Both the position numbers and the translations under genes were made by a program. A stretch of 64,000 nt of DNA from positions 432,530,136-432,594,135 of the forward strand of contig NC_066581.1 of NCBI RefSeq assembly GCF_024323335.1. Direction: 5' to 3'. This document shows, piece after piece, positions 36,343-49,122 of the stretch (positions are counted from its first letter, which is position 1; each line of letters opens with the position of its first letter). The notes beneath the pieces are model-generated. The model did no database searches and was not told where the DNA came from. It worked only from the letters and a program-made list of their open reading frames with translations. The DNA comes from Lathyrus oleraceus. Its lineage: Eukaryota; Streptophyta; Magnoliopsida; Fabales; Fabaceae.

Positions 36343-36699
36343 TTTTGTTTAAAATAATTTATAAAACTTTATTTGTCTTAAAACAATGATATTTATCAAC
36401 TAAAACATGCAAACATTTGTTAAACAGAAACAAGTAAGAGTGCCAAGAATTGGATAAAAACTCAAATTTATTTAGTGGAATGGTAGTCCGCAAATGGAGA
36501 GACTCCATGGATCTTTACAAATTTGAAATTGGTGATATACATGGGAAAAGGGCTACATTGAACATAATGACCGTTTCTTCACCAACTCTGAGTTTACTGT
36601 ATTTGACGCTTCGGTTGACGACGGTTGAGCGAGAATCCCTAACAAATGACAACTGCAGAACAAACTCTTGTCAAGATGCAGTTACTTGCCAAATCCCTA

Positions 36700-36885
36700 A
36701 TTTTTGCCTAGATTGTCCCAGGGTGAGGTACTCAATCTAGCGATATATATATATATATATATATATTCATTTTTTCATGTCTCTAACTTTTGCCTGGACC
36801 GCCCTTTCGAGTTTTCAATCCACCGAGACGCTCATTTTTGCCTAAGCCGCCCTTTTGGGTTTTCAACTTAGCGAGCTATTCTGTT
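36700..36885 (-). repeat. B: stem-loop units just after pol
   Basis: Plus-strand positions: arms GGAC/ATCC with inner CCC-TTTC-GAG (36796-36821); arms AAGC/ACTT with inner CCC-TTTT-GGG (36844-36869); arms TAGATTG/CAATCTA, a 7-bp match (36709-36715 and 36733-36739). Each is followed on the sense strand by GGCAAAAA. These correspond to A 4406-4565 and C 59345-59574. Confidence 0.7.
36743..36766. repeat. (AT)12 microsatellite
   Basis: Uninterrupted AT dinucleotides in B's 3' noncoding region. Confidence 0.95.
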
Positions 36886-36891
36886 TTTATT

Positions 36892-37292
36892 TTAGGCGAA
36901 GTATTTCTTGATTGCATCTGAATTCACAGGACGAGTGAAATCCTCCCCATCCATAGTTGTGAGTAGCAAAGCACCACCTGAAAAGGCTCTCTTAACAACG
37001 TATGGACCTTCATAGTTTGGAGTCCACTTGCCCCTAGAATCGGGCGCAAAAGACAAGACTTTTTTTAGCACAAGGTCACCTTCTCGGAACACACGAGACT
37101 TGAACTTCTTATCAAAGGCTTTCTTCATCCTTTGTTGATACAACTGACCATGGCACATGGTAGTTAATCTCTTCTCTTTAATCAAATTCGGTTGGTTATA
37201 ACGACTCTGAACCCATTCGGCCTCAGTCAACTTGGCTTCCATCAAGACTCTCATTGATAGGATCTCGACCTCTACGGGGAGCACATCCTTCA
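36892..37292 (-). pseudogene. B integrase C-terminal part (3' of insertion D)
   Basis: Encodes DVLPVEVEILSMRV to the terminal KKYFA and stop at 36892. It continues the polyprotein that breaks at 42193, where LTR D is inserted. It contains the GKWTPNYEGPYVVKRAFSGG block typical of this lineage. The TSD (CTTCA on the plus strand, 37288-37292) leaves the reading phase unchanged across the insert, but D interrupts the gene. Confidence 0.92.
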
Positions 37293-37592
37293 TGTCGCAT
37301 CCGCGAAAAACAACCGGCGGGCTAAAACAAAACAACACAGAGCCGCCACCGTGCGTTATTTATCCCAAAAGAGGGAAAGGAAACGCTCGAAGTAAACCTG
37401 GGAAAAGCAAGGTCTCGCGACCAAAGAGAATGGGATCGGGAGTCGGTTACGCAAGGGGAAGGTATTAGCACCCCTCACGTCCGTCGTACTCGACGGGATC
37501 CACGCTCTAAAAGAAAGAAAAGGTTGCTAAAACAAACATCACACACACACACTGAAGACAACACAGGTGGAGGAAAAGGGGAGAGGGCTCGC

Positions 37593-37900
37593 TAGGATAT
37601 CGCATCCTATGCCTACGTATCTCGTCTGGAACGAGAATCAGAGCTGTCGTAGTTCGGCTCACGCACGCCAAACAAGACACACACAAACACAGGCAAACTT
37701 GGAACCCGAACGCCAATCGCTGGACTTACATCGGCTTCCGAACCAAACAAACACACTCAGGATACGGACAGCCAATCGCTGGGCTTACATCCATATCCTG
37801 ACACACAAGAGGGTTAACAAGCAAACACACACAAAAAGAAAAAAAGTGCCCGGAGAGACCTCGCACGGTCTCCTGCCTACATACCTCATCTGGTATGAGG
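37593..37900 (-). repeat. multi-hairpin modules near the 3' end of LTR D
   Basis: Plus-strand positions. TAGGAT/ATCCTA around ATCGC (37593-37609). CTCGT/ACGAG (37621-37635). GGAACCCGA/TCGGCTTCC with one mismatch around ACGCCAATCGCTGGACTTACA (37701-37739). TCAGGATA-GGA/TCC-TATCCTGA around nearly the same loop (37757-37801). GAGACC/GGTCTC (37855-37872). CCTCAT/ATGAGG (37884-37900). CTACGTAT/CTACATAC text between stems matches C and E. Confidence 0.75.
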
Positions 37901-40056
37901 ATCAGGGCGACGTAGTTCCCCTGAACGGGAAAGAAATTCTAACCAGATACAAAGGGAGACACACTACTAGGGAGCTGGACTCGAGCCTAGATGTTATCAT
38001 GCATCATTGCCCTATGTTATGGTTTCTATCTACTTGCACAACAGCAAGCTAATCCTAACCAGGAAAAAGCAAAGCATGCAAGCATAAACAAAGCAAATCA
38101 AACATTCACAATTAGCACACACTATATATAGACAGATGTGGGCTCAATCAAGGGTTAAGTTGCAAAAGCAACACAACTGTGTCAGGGTGGTGTTGGCTCT
38201 TAACCCTGACATTGAGAGTCAGGGTGAAGCCAGATGAAAGGTGAGTGAGGGGTGTGCCTCACAGCTCTTATCCCTGACCAGGGAGAGCTTCAGACAAAGG
38301 AGTGTGGGTTCAGAAAGTGGGAACCCTTCTACACTCATGACTCTGACTCAACTGTACAACTGTACATGGATCTTGGGTTAATGTCCTCAATGCATCAACA
38401 CAGTGGTGTGAGCAGAGGGACGACTCAACAGAATAGCGGGAGATAGATTGCATATCTCTTTTATCCGCCAATTGCCTCATAGAGGTCTTTACCTGCTTGG
38501 GGACAAAAAATAAACAAGCACAAACATTGCCTCTTAAGGAGGACTTTAGACAGGTGCCTGGCCAAGTAACAGGCCAGGTCTTCCAGACTACATGGAGAAA
38601 AGAAATTCTATCTCAATTGGTTTATACAACCAAACAGCAGCACAAGCAAGTTCTCAAGGGAACTGTTAGCGACTAAAGTACCTGAAATCAATCTAATTCA
38701 GTAAGTATACCAATCACAAAGTCAAAACAGACAAGATAAGAATCAACAGTCAACACAATCAATCACATGTGCAAAGCACAATCAACTCAAGTGAGCCAAG
38801 CATCCTACAAAATAGAACAAGTTAGTTCATAACAATCAACCAAACTCAATCAACTTGCATTAATCTCCTTAAAGCATTTGCTTCTTCAACCTGAAAATCA
38901 CATTCAAACATGAGAAACAAGACCACTAGGACAAGCCTAGGGTCCAAAGGAGATGAAAAATTCAAAACAGCAAGTGAAACTCAACAAGAATCAAGATAAA
39001 ACACTCCAGAATAAAGTCCAATTAGTCTCACATCAAAACTATGCACCAAACTCATTTCATACACAAAACATGTCAAACTATGCACTTTGGAATCACATTG
39101 GAGCAAACAGAATGATCACAATCAAATCAATACCAAAACATTTCAATAAATCCTCAAACAAATTCATGATCAAACAACATCCATAACATGTCAATCATAC
39201 CAAATTTCAGCTCATTTGGACCAAGGGAAGCAAGTCAATGAAATTCAAAAAGTCCGGACAAGTTTAAGCAAGCCAATACAAGGCATCAAAACATGCATCA
39301 ACTTCAAATGATCATAAAACAGTGAAGACACATGATAACTGAACCACACCAAATCCAAAATGAAGTTAAACATGTCTATATCACTCATGCCAAATTTCAA
39401 ATCCATCCAATTAATAACCAGAATTTCACAAATCAAATACAAACATGTCTCACAAAAAGTTCAGAAATGGCTAAACAGCAAATAAAATCCCAATCAAATA
39501 GGAAATGGATTCAAAAATTCCAGAAAAAATCACATGTATTCTCAACATCCATATGTAATCTCATGCAAAAATCCAGCTTAATTCAAGTTCAACAAACATA
39601 GAAAATAAAATCAAGAAGTTGCACAAAGCATGGCATGGCACAAAATGTAACACCTCTAAAGATCATGTCATAACTCTCAATCCAGGAACTCAAAAATTGC
39701 AAACCACATATCAAAATGCTCCTAAAGATGTCTAGAACATGCACAAAAAATTTCATGAATTTCTAATGAAGCATCATCATTTCATGAACAAAAGAGTGAA
39801 CATGGTGCACAAAATGACATGTCAAAGCAAACCCTAAGCATTTTCAAAATCTACCCGTGCACAATATTATTAAAAATCACCATAAAATAGAGCACATCAC
39901 AAGGAGAATGGCACAAAAAATTGCATCAAATTTGGATTAAAAACGAGTGAGATATGGATTTTTGATGTTGAGGAAAAAATAAAAAAAGTTGAACAAGTAT
40001 GTAAAGCACATGAAAGCATAATGAAAATTAATGGAAAAGGCAAAGTGGAAAAGTGA

Positions 40057-40128
40057 CATAGCGCGGACTCGAACCCTGTACGTAGTGGTCACAGGCGCTC
40101 TCACTAACCGCTAGGCCAAGGAGGAATG
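40057..40128 (-). ncRNA. tRNA-like segment with Pol III A and B boxes inside LTR D
   Basis: The minus strand reads TTGGCCTAGCGGTTAGTG (A-box/D-arm-like), a pairable CCTGT...ACAGG arm, and GGGTTCGAGTCC (B-box/T-loop). The acceptor ends do not pair, so this is a tRNA-derived sequence, not a working tRNA gene. LTR C has a different tRNA-like segment at a similar LTR position. Confidence 0.55.
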
Positions 40129-40918
40129 ATGTACAACAAGATCGAACAGTGGTCCAATTTGAATAAGGTAGCGCGCACAAACACGGGACTTCATGAACAG
40201 TACCGCGCGAATGGATCTAAATCAGGTTTTTTTGAATTTTCAAACTGTTCTTGCACACGTTCATACATTCATCACCACATTCATCACTCAAAAACTTTTT
40301 GTCACCAAATTGCACAAACCATACATCAATGGAAAGGTCTTTCAATGTACATTCACAATCTCAAATTATTTAAGCCTAATTCTCACTAAATAAAAAAAAA
40401 TCGAATCAAAACATATTTGTGCACAAAACTTCAAATCATCATAACTTCCTCGTTTCTCAACCAAATTTAGTGGTTCAAAGTGAAGAATTCTCTACATCTA
40501 AAGATCTATCTAAAGCATCAAACAAATTCAAGAATTATTGAGGTCGAAAAAATCACCTTCAATGATGTGCAGTTGTGAATTCGTGCGTTTTCCACCTTGT
40601 AATGCCAAAACAGATCTTCTATGATGCTTGAGTTGATGAATGAAGCAAGTCTTGGATGTTAATTGTGCACGATCTTGACGAAATCTTGAATCGCCATTGT
40701 TGCACCTCACTTTAACAGTCCAAAATTTGGCTTGGAAATGATGAATCCTTGCTTCAATTAGCTTCAATAATGCATGTGGATGATGAAACAATGAAGATCT
40801 AAGCAAGGTTTTTGAAGAAATTGCAAAAAACGTAAAGATGAAAAGTTGAGAGAATTGGAGATTTTGGATCTAGATCTGAAATTCTGTTATGGTTAAGATG
40901 AAAACAGTTACAATTATC

Positions 40919-40926
40919 CTTTTATA
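40919..40926 (-). promoter_or_regulatory. possible TATA box of LTR D
   Basis: TATAAAAG on the minus strand, about 1.27 kb into the LTR. Position is comparable to A and B, but the word is short. Confidence 0.35.
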
Positions 40927-42192
40927 TGTGATGTTAATCATGATTCTAATCCTAATTGGTGCTAATGAAATGGATTAGTGAAAAATGCATTTTCATGCTA
41001 AATGGCAATTTGGTCATTCACCCTCACTCATGTAAAACCAATGTAACAGTGGAATTTTCTGGTTTGAGCAAGTTACAAATGGCATATGTGAGCTAGTGCA
41101 AAAGGAATGGAGTGAAAATAATGAATATTTCTCAAAATGCACTTTTCCCTCAACTTTTTAAATTAAGTCCACTTGAAAAATGCACTTTTTATGTGATGAT
41201 TTTTCATGAAATGTAATGATGGATTATGATAGCTCATGTCAAATGAATTTTGCTCAAAGAAACTTCACTCAATTTGGCCTTGTGAATCAAAAGTTATGCC
41301 ACTTTGAAATTCCACTTTTTTGGACAATGATCAATCCATATCTTGCCAACCACAAATGAGAAATTCATGTTCTTGGACTTTTTGGAAAGGTGAGAGAAAG
41401 ATCTACAACTTTCATATTGAACAAAGTTTCATTTGAAGCATTTTTGGACACGTAATTTTGAGGAGAAAAACTTTCCATTTTTGGCAATTTTCAATTACAA
41501 GTCCTTTCTATTTTTGGAAAGTTTTCACCTGACTTTATTTTCTTCATTCTTGATCTTTGAAATGTCAAATGAAACTTGTTTAGACATTAATGAAGTGTCT
41601 CTAACCCTCTCCCACCTCCAAATCCATCAATTCAGGCACAGTTGACCGCAGTTGACTTTTTTTACTGATAGATGAATCTGGCTATGCACTGATCAAGTTG
41701 AGCTTCAAACTCCTGATGAAATGGCTCAATGATGAAACCCTAGCTTCCATAAGCTCATTAAAACCATATGATGATCCCTCATATCCATTGAAAACCTCAT
41801 CTCCTTGCTAAGCCCTGATTGGCCCAATACAGATGATTCAACTGATTAGGGTTGACCAGAGGTCAAAACCCTAATCTCAAGGTATCTGATCAATCTCTTG
41901 GATGATATCAAGACCATGATGATGATGATGTATCATTTCCACCAAGATGAAGCTCAACCCCCTTGCGAATCAAGAAACCCTAATTTGTATCACAAACCCT
42001 CAGATGGCTAGTGATCAATTCAATGAAGCCTTCAGCTTGAATCTCAACCTCTTATCTTCTGACCAAGACCTAGGAGGAAGACTTGCTTAAGTAGCCACAT
42101 GATATGCAATATGCAATGCCTAATGACCTACAAATGAAATGCAATATGTTAAGCTAGTCCCAAGAGAGGAGGGCAAATTTTGAGGTGTTACA

Positions 42193-45100
42193 CTTCATGC
42201 CATATACAAGAGAGAAAGGGGTTTCCCCTGTTGAAGTGCGGACAGATGTACGATAGCCATGCAAAGCAAATGGCAGCATCTCATGCCAATCCTGGTACGT
42301 GACAACCATCTTCTGGATAATCTTCTTGATGTTCTTGTTAGCAGCTTCATCGGTCCCATTCATCTTAGATCTATAGGGAGAAGAATTATGATGCGCAATC
42401 TTGAACTCGCTACACAACTCTTTCATCATCTTGTTGTTCAAGTTAGATCCACTATCAGTAATGATCTTGTCTGGCACACAATATCGCCATATAAATTGAT
42501 TCTTGATAATCTTCACGACCACCTGCCTGGTTACATTTGCATACGATGCCGCTTCAACCCACTTGGTGAAATAATCAATAGCTACGAGAATAAAACGATG
42601 TCCGTTCGACGCCTTAGGTTCAATCATGCCAATCATGTCAATTCCCCACATGGCGAAAGGCCATGGTGAGGAAATAACATTCAGAAGTGTCGGGGGAATA
42701 TGAATCTTGTCCGCATAAATCTGACACTTGTGGTATTTCTTCACATATTTGCAGCAGTCAGACTCCATTGTCAACCAATAATCGCTTGCTCTCAACATCT
42801 TTTTAGCCATATCATGTCCATTAGAATGAGTACCAAATGAACCCTCATGGACTTCAGTCATCAACAGGTCTGCTTCGTGTCTATCCACGCATCCGAGCAG
42901 AACCATGTCAAAATTCCTCTTGTAAAGCACATCACCATTAAGGTAGAAACTTCCAGATAATCTCCTCAAAGTTTTCTTATCTTTGACAGATGCCCCGGGC
43001 GGGTAAGTCTGACTTTGGAGGAAGCACTTGATATCATGATACCATGGCTTATCATCTTTTACTTCCTCCATTGCAAATACGTGAGCTGGTCTATCCAAGC
43101 GCATCACAGTAATATTGGGGACTTCATTCCAATACTTCACTACAATCATCGAAGCAAGCGTAGCGAGAGCATTCCGTCATCCGATTCTCATCTCGAGGAA
43201 TATGATGGAAGTCAACCTTAGTAAAGAAAGTTGAAATCCTCCTCGCATAATCTCTCTATGGGATGAGGCTAGGCTGATTCGTTTCCCATTCACCTTTAAT
43301 CTGATTAACAACAAGGGCTGAATCACCATAAACATCAATATGTTTGATCCTAAGATCAATACACTCTTCCAAACCAATAATACAAGCCTCATACTCTGCC
43401 ATATTATTCATGCATTTGAAAGTTAGCTTGGCTGTAAAAGGAAAATGTGTGCCTTGAGGAGTAATAATCACTGCCCCAATTCCATTTCCATACTAATTGA
43501 CAATGCCATCGAACACCATACTCCATCGGGAACCAGGCTCTGGTCCTTCATCGAGTGTAGGCTCATCACAATCTTTCATCTTCAAATACAGAATCTCTTC
43601 ATCCGAGAAGTCGTACTGCACAGACTGATAATCTTCAATTGGTTGATGTGCCAAATGGTCAGCCAAGATACTACCTTTAATAGCTTTTTGAGCTCGATAC
43701 TCAATATCATACTCAGATAACAGCATCTGCCAACAGGCAACTCTCCCAATTAAAGCAGGCTTCTCAAAGATATACTTGATCGGATCCATTTTGGATATCA
43801 ACCAAGTTGTATGATTAAACATATATTAGCGTAAGCGCTTAGCAGCCCAATCCAAAGCACAACATGTCTTCTCAAGCATTGAGTATCGAGACTCACAATC
43901 AGTAAATTTTTTACTCAAGTAGTATATCGGATACTCTTTCTTTCCTGATTCATCTTGCTGACCAAGGACACAACCCATGGAATCATCAAGCACAGTCAAG
44001 TACATAATCAACGGTCTCCCTTCAACAGGTGGGGACATAATCGGAGGCTCGGACAGATACTCTTTGATACTGTCAAAGGCCTTTTGGCAATCCTCGGTCC
44101 AATCATGACGCTGATCTTTTCGGAGGAGCTTGAATATAGGCGCACATGTGGCAGTCAAGTGGGATATAAACCTCGAAATGTAATTCAAGCGACCAAGAAA
44201 GCCTCAGACTTGCTTCTCAGTTTTGGGCGCAGACATCTCTTGTATTGCTTTGACCTTGGCAGGATCAACTTCAATACCTCTCTCGCTGACAATAAAGCCC
44301 AATAAATTGCCGGAACAGGCTCCAAATGTACACTTGTTCGGATTCAGGCGAAGTTTGTACTTCCTCAAACGCTGGAAAAGCTTCAACAAGTGTTCTACAT
44401 GTTCAACTTCCATTTTCGACTTTGCAATCATATCGTCAACATACACCTCGATTTCTTTGTGCATCATATCATGAAACAAGGTGGTCATAGCACGTTGATA
44501 CGTGGTTCCGGCGTTCTTCAAACCGAAGGGCATCACTCGATAACAGAATGTTCCCCAAGGTATCATGAATGTTGTCTTCTCCATATCCTCGGGTGCCATT
44601 TTAATCTGATTATAACCGGAAAATCTGTCCATAAAGGAAAAGACATTGAATTTAGCCGTATTGTCTACCAACATATCAATGTGTGGTAGAGGAAAATTAT
44701 CTTTTGGACTAGCTTTATTCAAGTCACGGTAATTCACACACATTCGGACTTTTCCATATTTCTTAGGCACGGGCACAATATTGGCCACCCATTGAGGATA
44801 TGTAGAAGTCACCAGAAACCTCGCATTAATTTGCTTCTGAACTTCTTCTTTAATCTTCACTGCCATATCAGGATGAGTTCTTCTAAGCTTTTGCTTCACA
44901 GGCACACACTTAGGCTTCAATGGCAAGAAATATTGCACGATATCAATATCTAGGCCAGGCATGTCTTCATATGACCAGGCAAAGACGTCGACATATTCTC
45001 GTAGCAACTCAATCAACCCCTTCTTAACAGACTCTTCAAGGAGTCCCCCAATCTTTATTTCACGAATGCAATCTTCTGACCCCAAGTTGACTGTTTCCAG

Positions 45101-45240
45101 ATTCTCAAGATGTGGCTGAATGATCTTCTCCTCGTGCTCAAGCAGACGGGTAATCTCATCAGGAATCTCTTCAACATCATCTTCTTCTGCCTCAAATACA
45201 GGGAACTCAAAGATAGGAGATGGTGTTGGATCATTATGTC
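42193..45240 (-). pseudogene. B pol: RT, RNase H, archaic RNase H, integrase (5' of insertion D)
   Basis: From about 45240 (FEFPVFEAEEDDVEE) the frame runs through RT (FSGYNQIKMAPEDMEKT, YVDDMIAK near 44430), RT-linked RNase H (KKFTDCESRYSM near 43915), archaic RNase H (FDGIVN near 43500, NNMAEYEACI near 43400), H2C2 finger and integrase (WGIDMIGMIEP near 42640; ITDSGSN near 42455, where ITDNGSN is usual; DEAANKN near 42345). Stops: TGA 44204-44206, TAA 43826-43828, and after FDGIVN near 43493-43495. A single-base frameshift lies near 43170. It ends at D's insertion after SLVYGMK. Clearly inactive, but less decayed than A. Confidence 0.93.
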
Positions 45241-45257
45241 CAATGGGTTTGATTAAC

Positions 45258-45532
45258 CCGCATAATGATTTTGAGTATAAAAGAGATTTCAGAATTCAAA
45301 TAAAGCAAATCATTATGCAGATGAAAAGATGGATTTTATTCTCTTTTTATGGTTTTATAGTGATCACCAATTTCATGCAAAAAGTAAAAAAGGAAAAATA
45401 ATTCTGGAAAAACAAACATTTAACATGTGATTATTGAATGAATATCATTGTATTAATCAAATTATGCCAACAATGTCTTCACTTCTCCTTTTGGCATGGG
45501 AGAAGGGTTTTTGAACAAAATGAACACATTAC
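45258..45532 (-). other. B putative intron between protease and RT
   Basis: The protease-tail coding block (PGGICNNWV) ends near a GTAATG donor at 45532. The RT frame starts near 45255. The expected acceptor reads GCGG where C has GCAG, so the AG may be mutated. An intron here is a known Ogre trait. About 275 bp; boundaries are inferred by analogy with C. Confidence 0.5.
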
Positions 45533-45750
45533 ATTGACTTGTGGATAACCGTTGGAACATCAACAGCGACCCAATTATTGCAGATTCCCCCGGGTATGAC
45601 AAAGTTGCCAAGGTCTTCCTCTTCATCATCTTCAACAATGGCAGCGGCTTCTTGATCTTCAACGGTGTGGATGAAACCTCCACTCTAGAACAACCCACAA
45701 TCATTGGAAACACCAGAAGAATACCCTATGCCAGCTCGGGACTTGTTATC

Positions 45751-48700
45751 TTACAACTTGATCATTTTCCCCAAACCATTTGTTGTACCATGCTCAATGG
45801 CCAACTTCGAATCATTATAGGAGACAAATGAAGAAAGTCCTTTCCTTGAAGGCTCAGCAATAGATAAGGCTTGGAACGGAGTCCCAACCTCATCCTCAGC
45901 ATCTATATAGGAGAAGGAAGATAAATGACTGACCAAGAGAGCCTTCTCTCCCCCTATCACCACTAACTTCTTGTTCTTCATGAACTTCAACTTTTGGTGT
46001 AGGGTGCATGTCATGGCGCCTGCCTCGTGAATCCATGGTCTGCCAAGCAAACAACTATAAGACGGATGTATGTCCATGACCTGGAAAGTGATCTGGAAAT
46101 CACTAGGTCCAATCTTGATCGGGAGTTCTAATTCGCCGATCATAGTTTTACGTGATCCATCAAACGCCTTCACAACCACTCCACTCTGCCTCATGGGAGG
46201 CCCTTGATACGAAAGTTTAGCAAGAGTGGACTTTGGCAACACATTAAGGGATGACCTTGTGTCCACCAACACATTGAATAAGGCATCATCTTTACAGTTC
46301 ATAGATATGTGTAAAGCCAAATTGTGGTCTTTTCCCTCCTCGGGAAGATCAACATCACGAAAGCTCAAGTTGTTGCAAGCGGTTATATTTGCAACAATGC
46401 TATCAAACTGCTCGATTGTGACATTGTGGTCTACGTATGCCACGTCCAACACCCTCTGCAAAGCTTCACGGTGTGGCTCGGAATTCATCAACAAAGATAA
46501 GACAAATATCTTTGATGGAGTTTGTAGCCGCTGATCAACAACATTATATTCAGTCCTTTTGATGAGCCTTAGCATCTCATCACCATCCTCTTTCAAAATG
46601 TCAGATTGGCCAACCAGGATAGGAGTATTATTATTCTGAACAGCAGCAGGGTCAACACCCTTAACAAAAGGAACAAAATTATTTGGAGAAGAAGTCCCCA
46701 CGGGACTGGAAGGATTAACAACAGCTCTCTTCACGATGTCCTCATGGGATTTCGGCTTAGCCGAGAAAACACGACCACTACGGGTCACTCCACTGACATC
46801 TGAAATGCTCACCACAGAAGTTGAGGGAAAAGGCACCTCCTTTCTATCCTCTAGCATGACAACGTTATATCGGTAGGGAACATCTTTGTCTGTTACATAA
46901 GGGACAAGGCCTGCTGGCTTAATCACCAAAGCTGGAGATACTTTCTTCTTGCTGCCATCGTACTTGATAACAATAGGCTCAGGCATTTTAAGCACAGGGG
47001 TGATAACATCAACTTCGTCCTCATTACGATTCTGAAGTATCTTAATCATTTCTTGGATGTCTCTTCTCACCTGACGGCATCCTCTCTCATTGATAGTGCA
47101 CACCTGGCACCTATCATGGTTATGCTCGTAGTGGCTGTATTCACACAACAGCTTATGCATCTCAACCAAGGACTGCCTTATGTCATTCACATATAGGACT
47201 TTGTATTTTCCAGGGCATCCCTGGACCATGTTAACAACTGTTTTCCCATGCTCGGGCAATGGGTTCTTCTTTACATTTGGACCTACGTCCTCAAAAAACA
47301 GTATCCCACTTCTCACAAGGTCTTGCACCTTGGTCTTCAATGGATAATAGTTCTCCACGTCATGTCCGGGAGCCCCGGAATGATACACACAATGAAGCTC
47401 GGGCTTATACCACCACTGAGGATTGGTTGGCACAACGGGAGGATCTCGTGGAGTTATCAGCTTCCTATCGATCAAGGAAGGATAAAGCTCAGCATATGTC
47501 ATCGGAATCGGGTCAAAAGTTACCCTTTTCCTCTCGTAGTTGCTGGTGTTGGTGTTATTATTGTTACGAGGTTGGTAGGCCTGTTGTTGTTGACGATGTT
47601 GTTGTTGTTGTTGTTGATGATGAACTTCTCTGAAAGTAGGTGCTATATGAGCCACTTGGTGTTGGTTGACGGTTGGACGCACATCCTTCCTCCTCACAGA
47701 GGGCCTTCTTTTAACATGAGAGGACACATCATGGGTTTCTCCCTCCTTCTTCCTAGTAAAGCCTCCATACTTCTTTGTTGAGGAACTGTCATCTCGAGAT
47801 AAACGTCCTTCGCGGACCCCTTCCTCTAGTCTCATCCCCATATTCACCATTTCGGTGAAGTCTGAGGGAGTACTAGCGATCATTCTTTCGTAATAGAAAG
47901 AGCTCAAAGTCTTCAGTAAGATCTTTGTCATCTCCTTCTCCTCCAGGGGTGGCACTATCTGAGCTGCCAATTCTCGCCATCTCTGGGTGTATTCCTTGAA
48001 GGTCTCCTTATCCTTCTAGGACATCGCCCTCAATTGGTCCCTGTCTGGAGCCATATCCACATTATATTTGTACTGTTTCACAGAGGCCTCGCCTAGATCG
48101 TTGAAAGTGCAGATGCTTGCACTCTCCAGCCCCATATACCACCAGAGCGTAGCACCTGTCAGGCTATCTTGGAAATAGTGAATTAGTAGTTGGTTGTTGT
48201 CAGTCTGTGCTGACATCTTGTGAGCGTACATAACAAGATAGCTGAGCGGGCATGTATTTCCCTTATACTTCTCAAAGTTAGGCACTTTGATTTTAATAGG
48301 GATCTTCACGTTGGGCACCAGGCACAACTCAGCAGCACTTTTCCCGAAGAGGCCATTTCCCCTCAAAGTCTTCAGTTCCTTGCGCAGCTCAAGGAATTGA
48401 TCTTTCATTTCATCCATTTTTTCATAAACATCCGGGCCCTTAGATGGCTCAAAATGATAAATGGTATCTTCAACACGGGGAAGAGTGTGCACAATAAGAG
48501 GTGGCACAAACAGGACCAGGCTAGATGCCGGTATAGAAGCGAGAGTAGGAGCGAAACCCTCTGGAATGAAATTGGGAGGAATTCCCCAAGGGAACCCAGC
48601 TATCATAGTCGGGGCGAAGTGGGTTATTGCAGCAGGTACCGTTGAAGTAGCTATCTCAGATATGACCGTCCTCGCGGGAGGAGTTGCAGGAGTTGACGAA

Positions 48701-48795
48701 GATTGGCTTTGTGCAGCCATGACTAACTCCATAATGGCAGTCAGTCTAGCGATCTCTTCCTTCAAGTCCCTGTTCTCTTGCTCGAGATGTTCCAT
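45751..48795 (-). pseudogene. B gag-protease
   Basis: Start chosen at Met 48795 (MEHLEQENRDLKEE), where a coiled coil begins. The gag capsid-like region includes FEKYKGNTCPLSYLVMYAHK, LWWYMGLE and KQYKYNVDMAPDR. An in-frame TAG at 48016-48018 splits it. The zinc knuckle near 47340-47395 is CVYHSGAPGHDVENYY, where the final Cys seen in relatives is Tyr. A CAG/CAA-rich (Gln) tract lies at about 47580-47620. The protease active site near 46260 reads VDTRSS instead of VDTGSS, which should abolish activity. The downstream GRPWIHEAGA block is conserved. The frame stops at 45751, and protease-tail coding text continues in another frame towards the intron, so a frameshift is likely. Confidence 0.9.
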
Positions 48796-49122
48796 TATCT
48801 TTGGATGATTTGCTTTAGTATTATACCGGTGCGTCAGCTTGTCTTCAAAATAAATGAAGAGCAAAGAGTTAGACCACTGATCAAGAGCTTGGAACAAAAC
48901 CTACTTATGCATATGATGCATGCAATGCTTGTGCATATGATTTGTTTTTTAATTAGAGGAACTTTTTAGAGATCTATTTGAAAATATATGGAATACTCAT
49001 AGTAATAATATTTGGGAACTTTTTTACACCAAAGAAGCAATACAGTTTTGGAGCCCTAGAAACAATCATCCAAAGCCCTAGAAACAATCAGCTTGCCAAG
49101 GGAATGAACATCCTATGGGGCC

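Larger units (their letters stand above)
37293..42192 (-). mobile_element. D: solo Ogre-type LTR inserted in B integrase
   Basis: Exactly 4900 bp. Minus-strand ends are TGTAACACCTCAAAATTTGC and CGCGGATGCGACA, with CTTCA duplicated at 37288-37292 and 42193-42197. The U5-side block (37310-37500: GCCGCCACCGTGCGTTATTT, GGTATTAGCACCCC) is shared with C and E. There is no retroelement coding, so it is a solo LTR. Inside are hairpin modules (37593-37900), a tRNA-like segment (40057-40128) and a TATA box. 37930-40050 and 40930-42150 hold only AT-rich LTR sequence with no recognisable gene. Confidence 0.93.

Noticed and set aside
40057..40128. Functional tRNA gene
   Set aside because: Acceptor stem halves do not pair; kept only as a tRNA-like segment.
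47248..47781. Plus-strand ORFs opposite gag of B
   Set aside because: Shadow frames of the minus-strand gag; hydrophobic runs come from the reverse complement of the Gln-rich tract.
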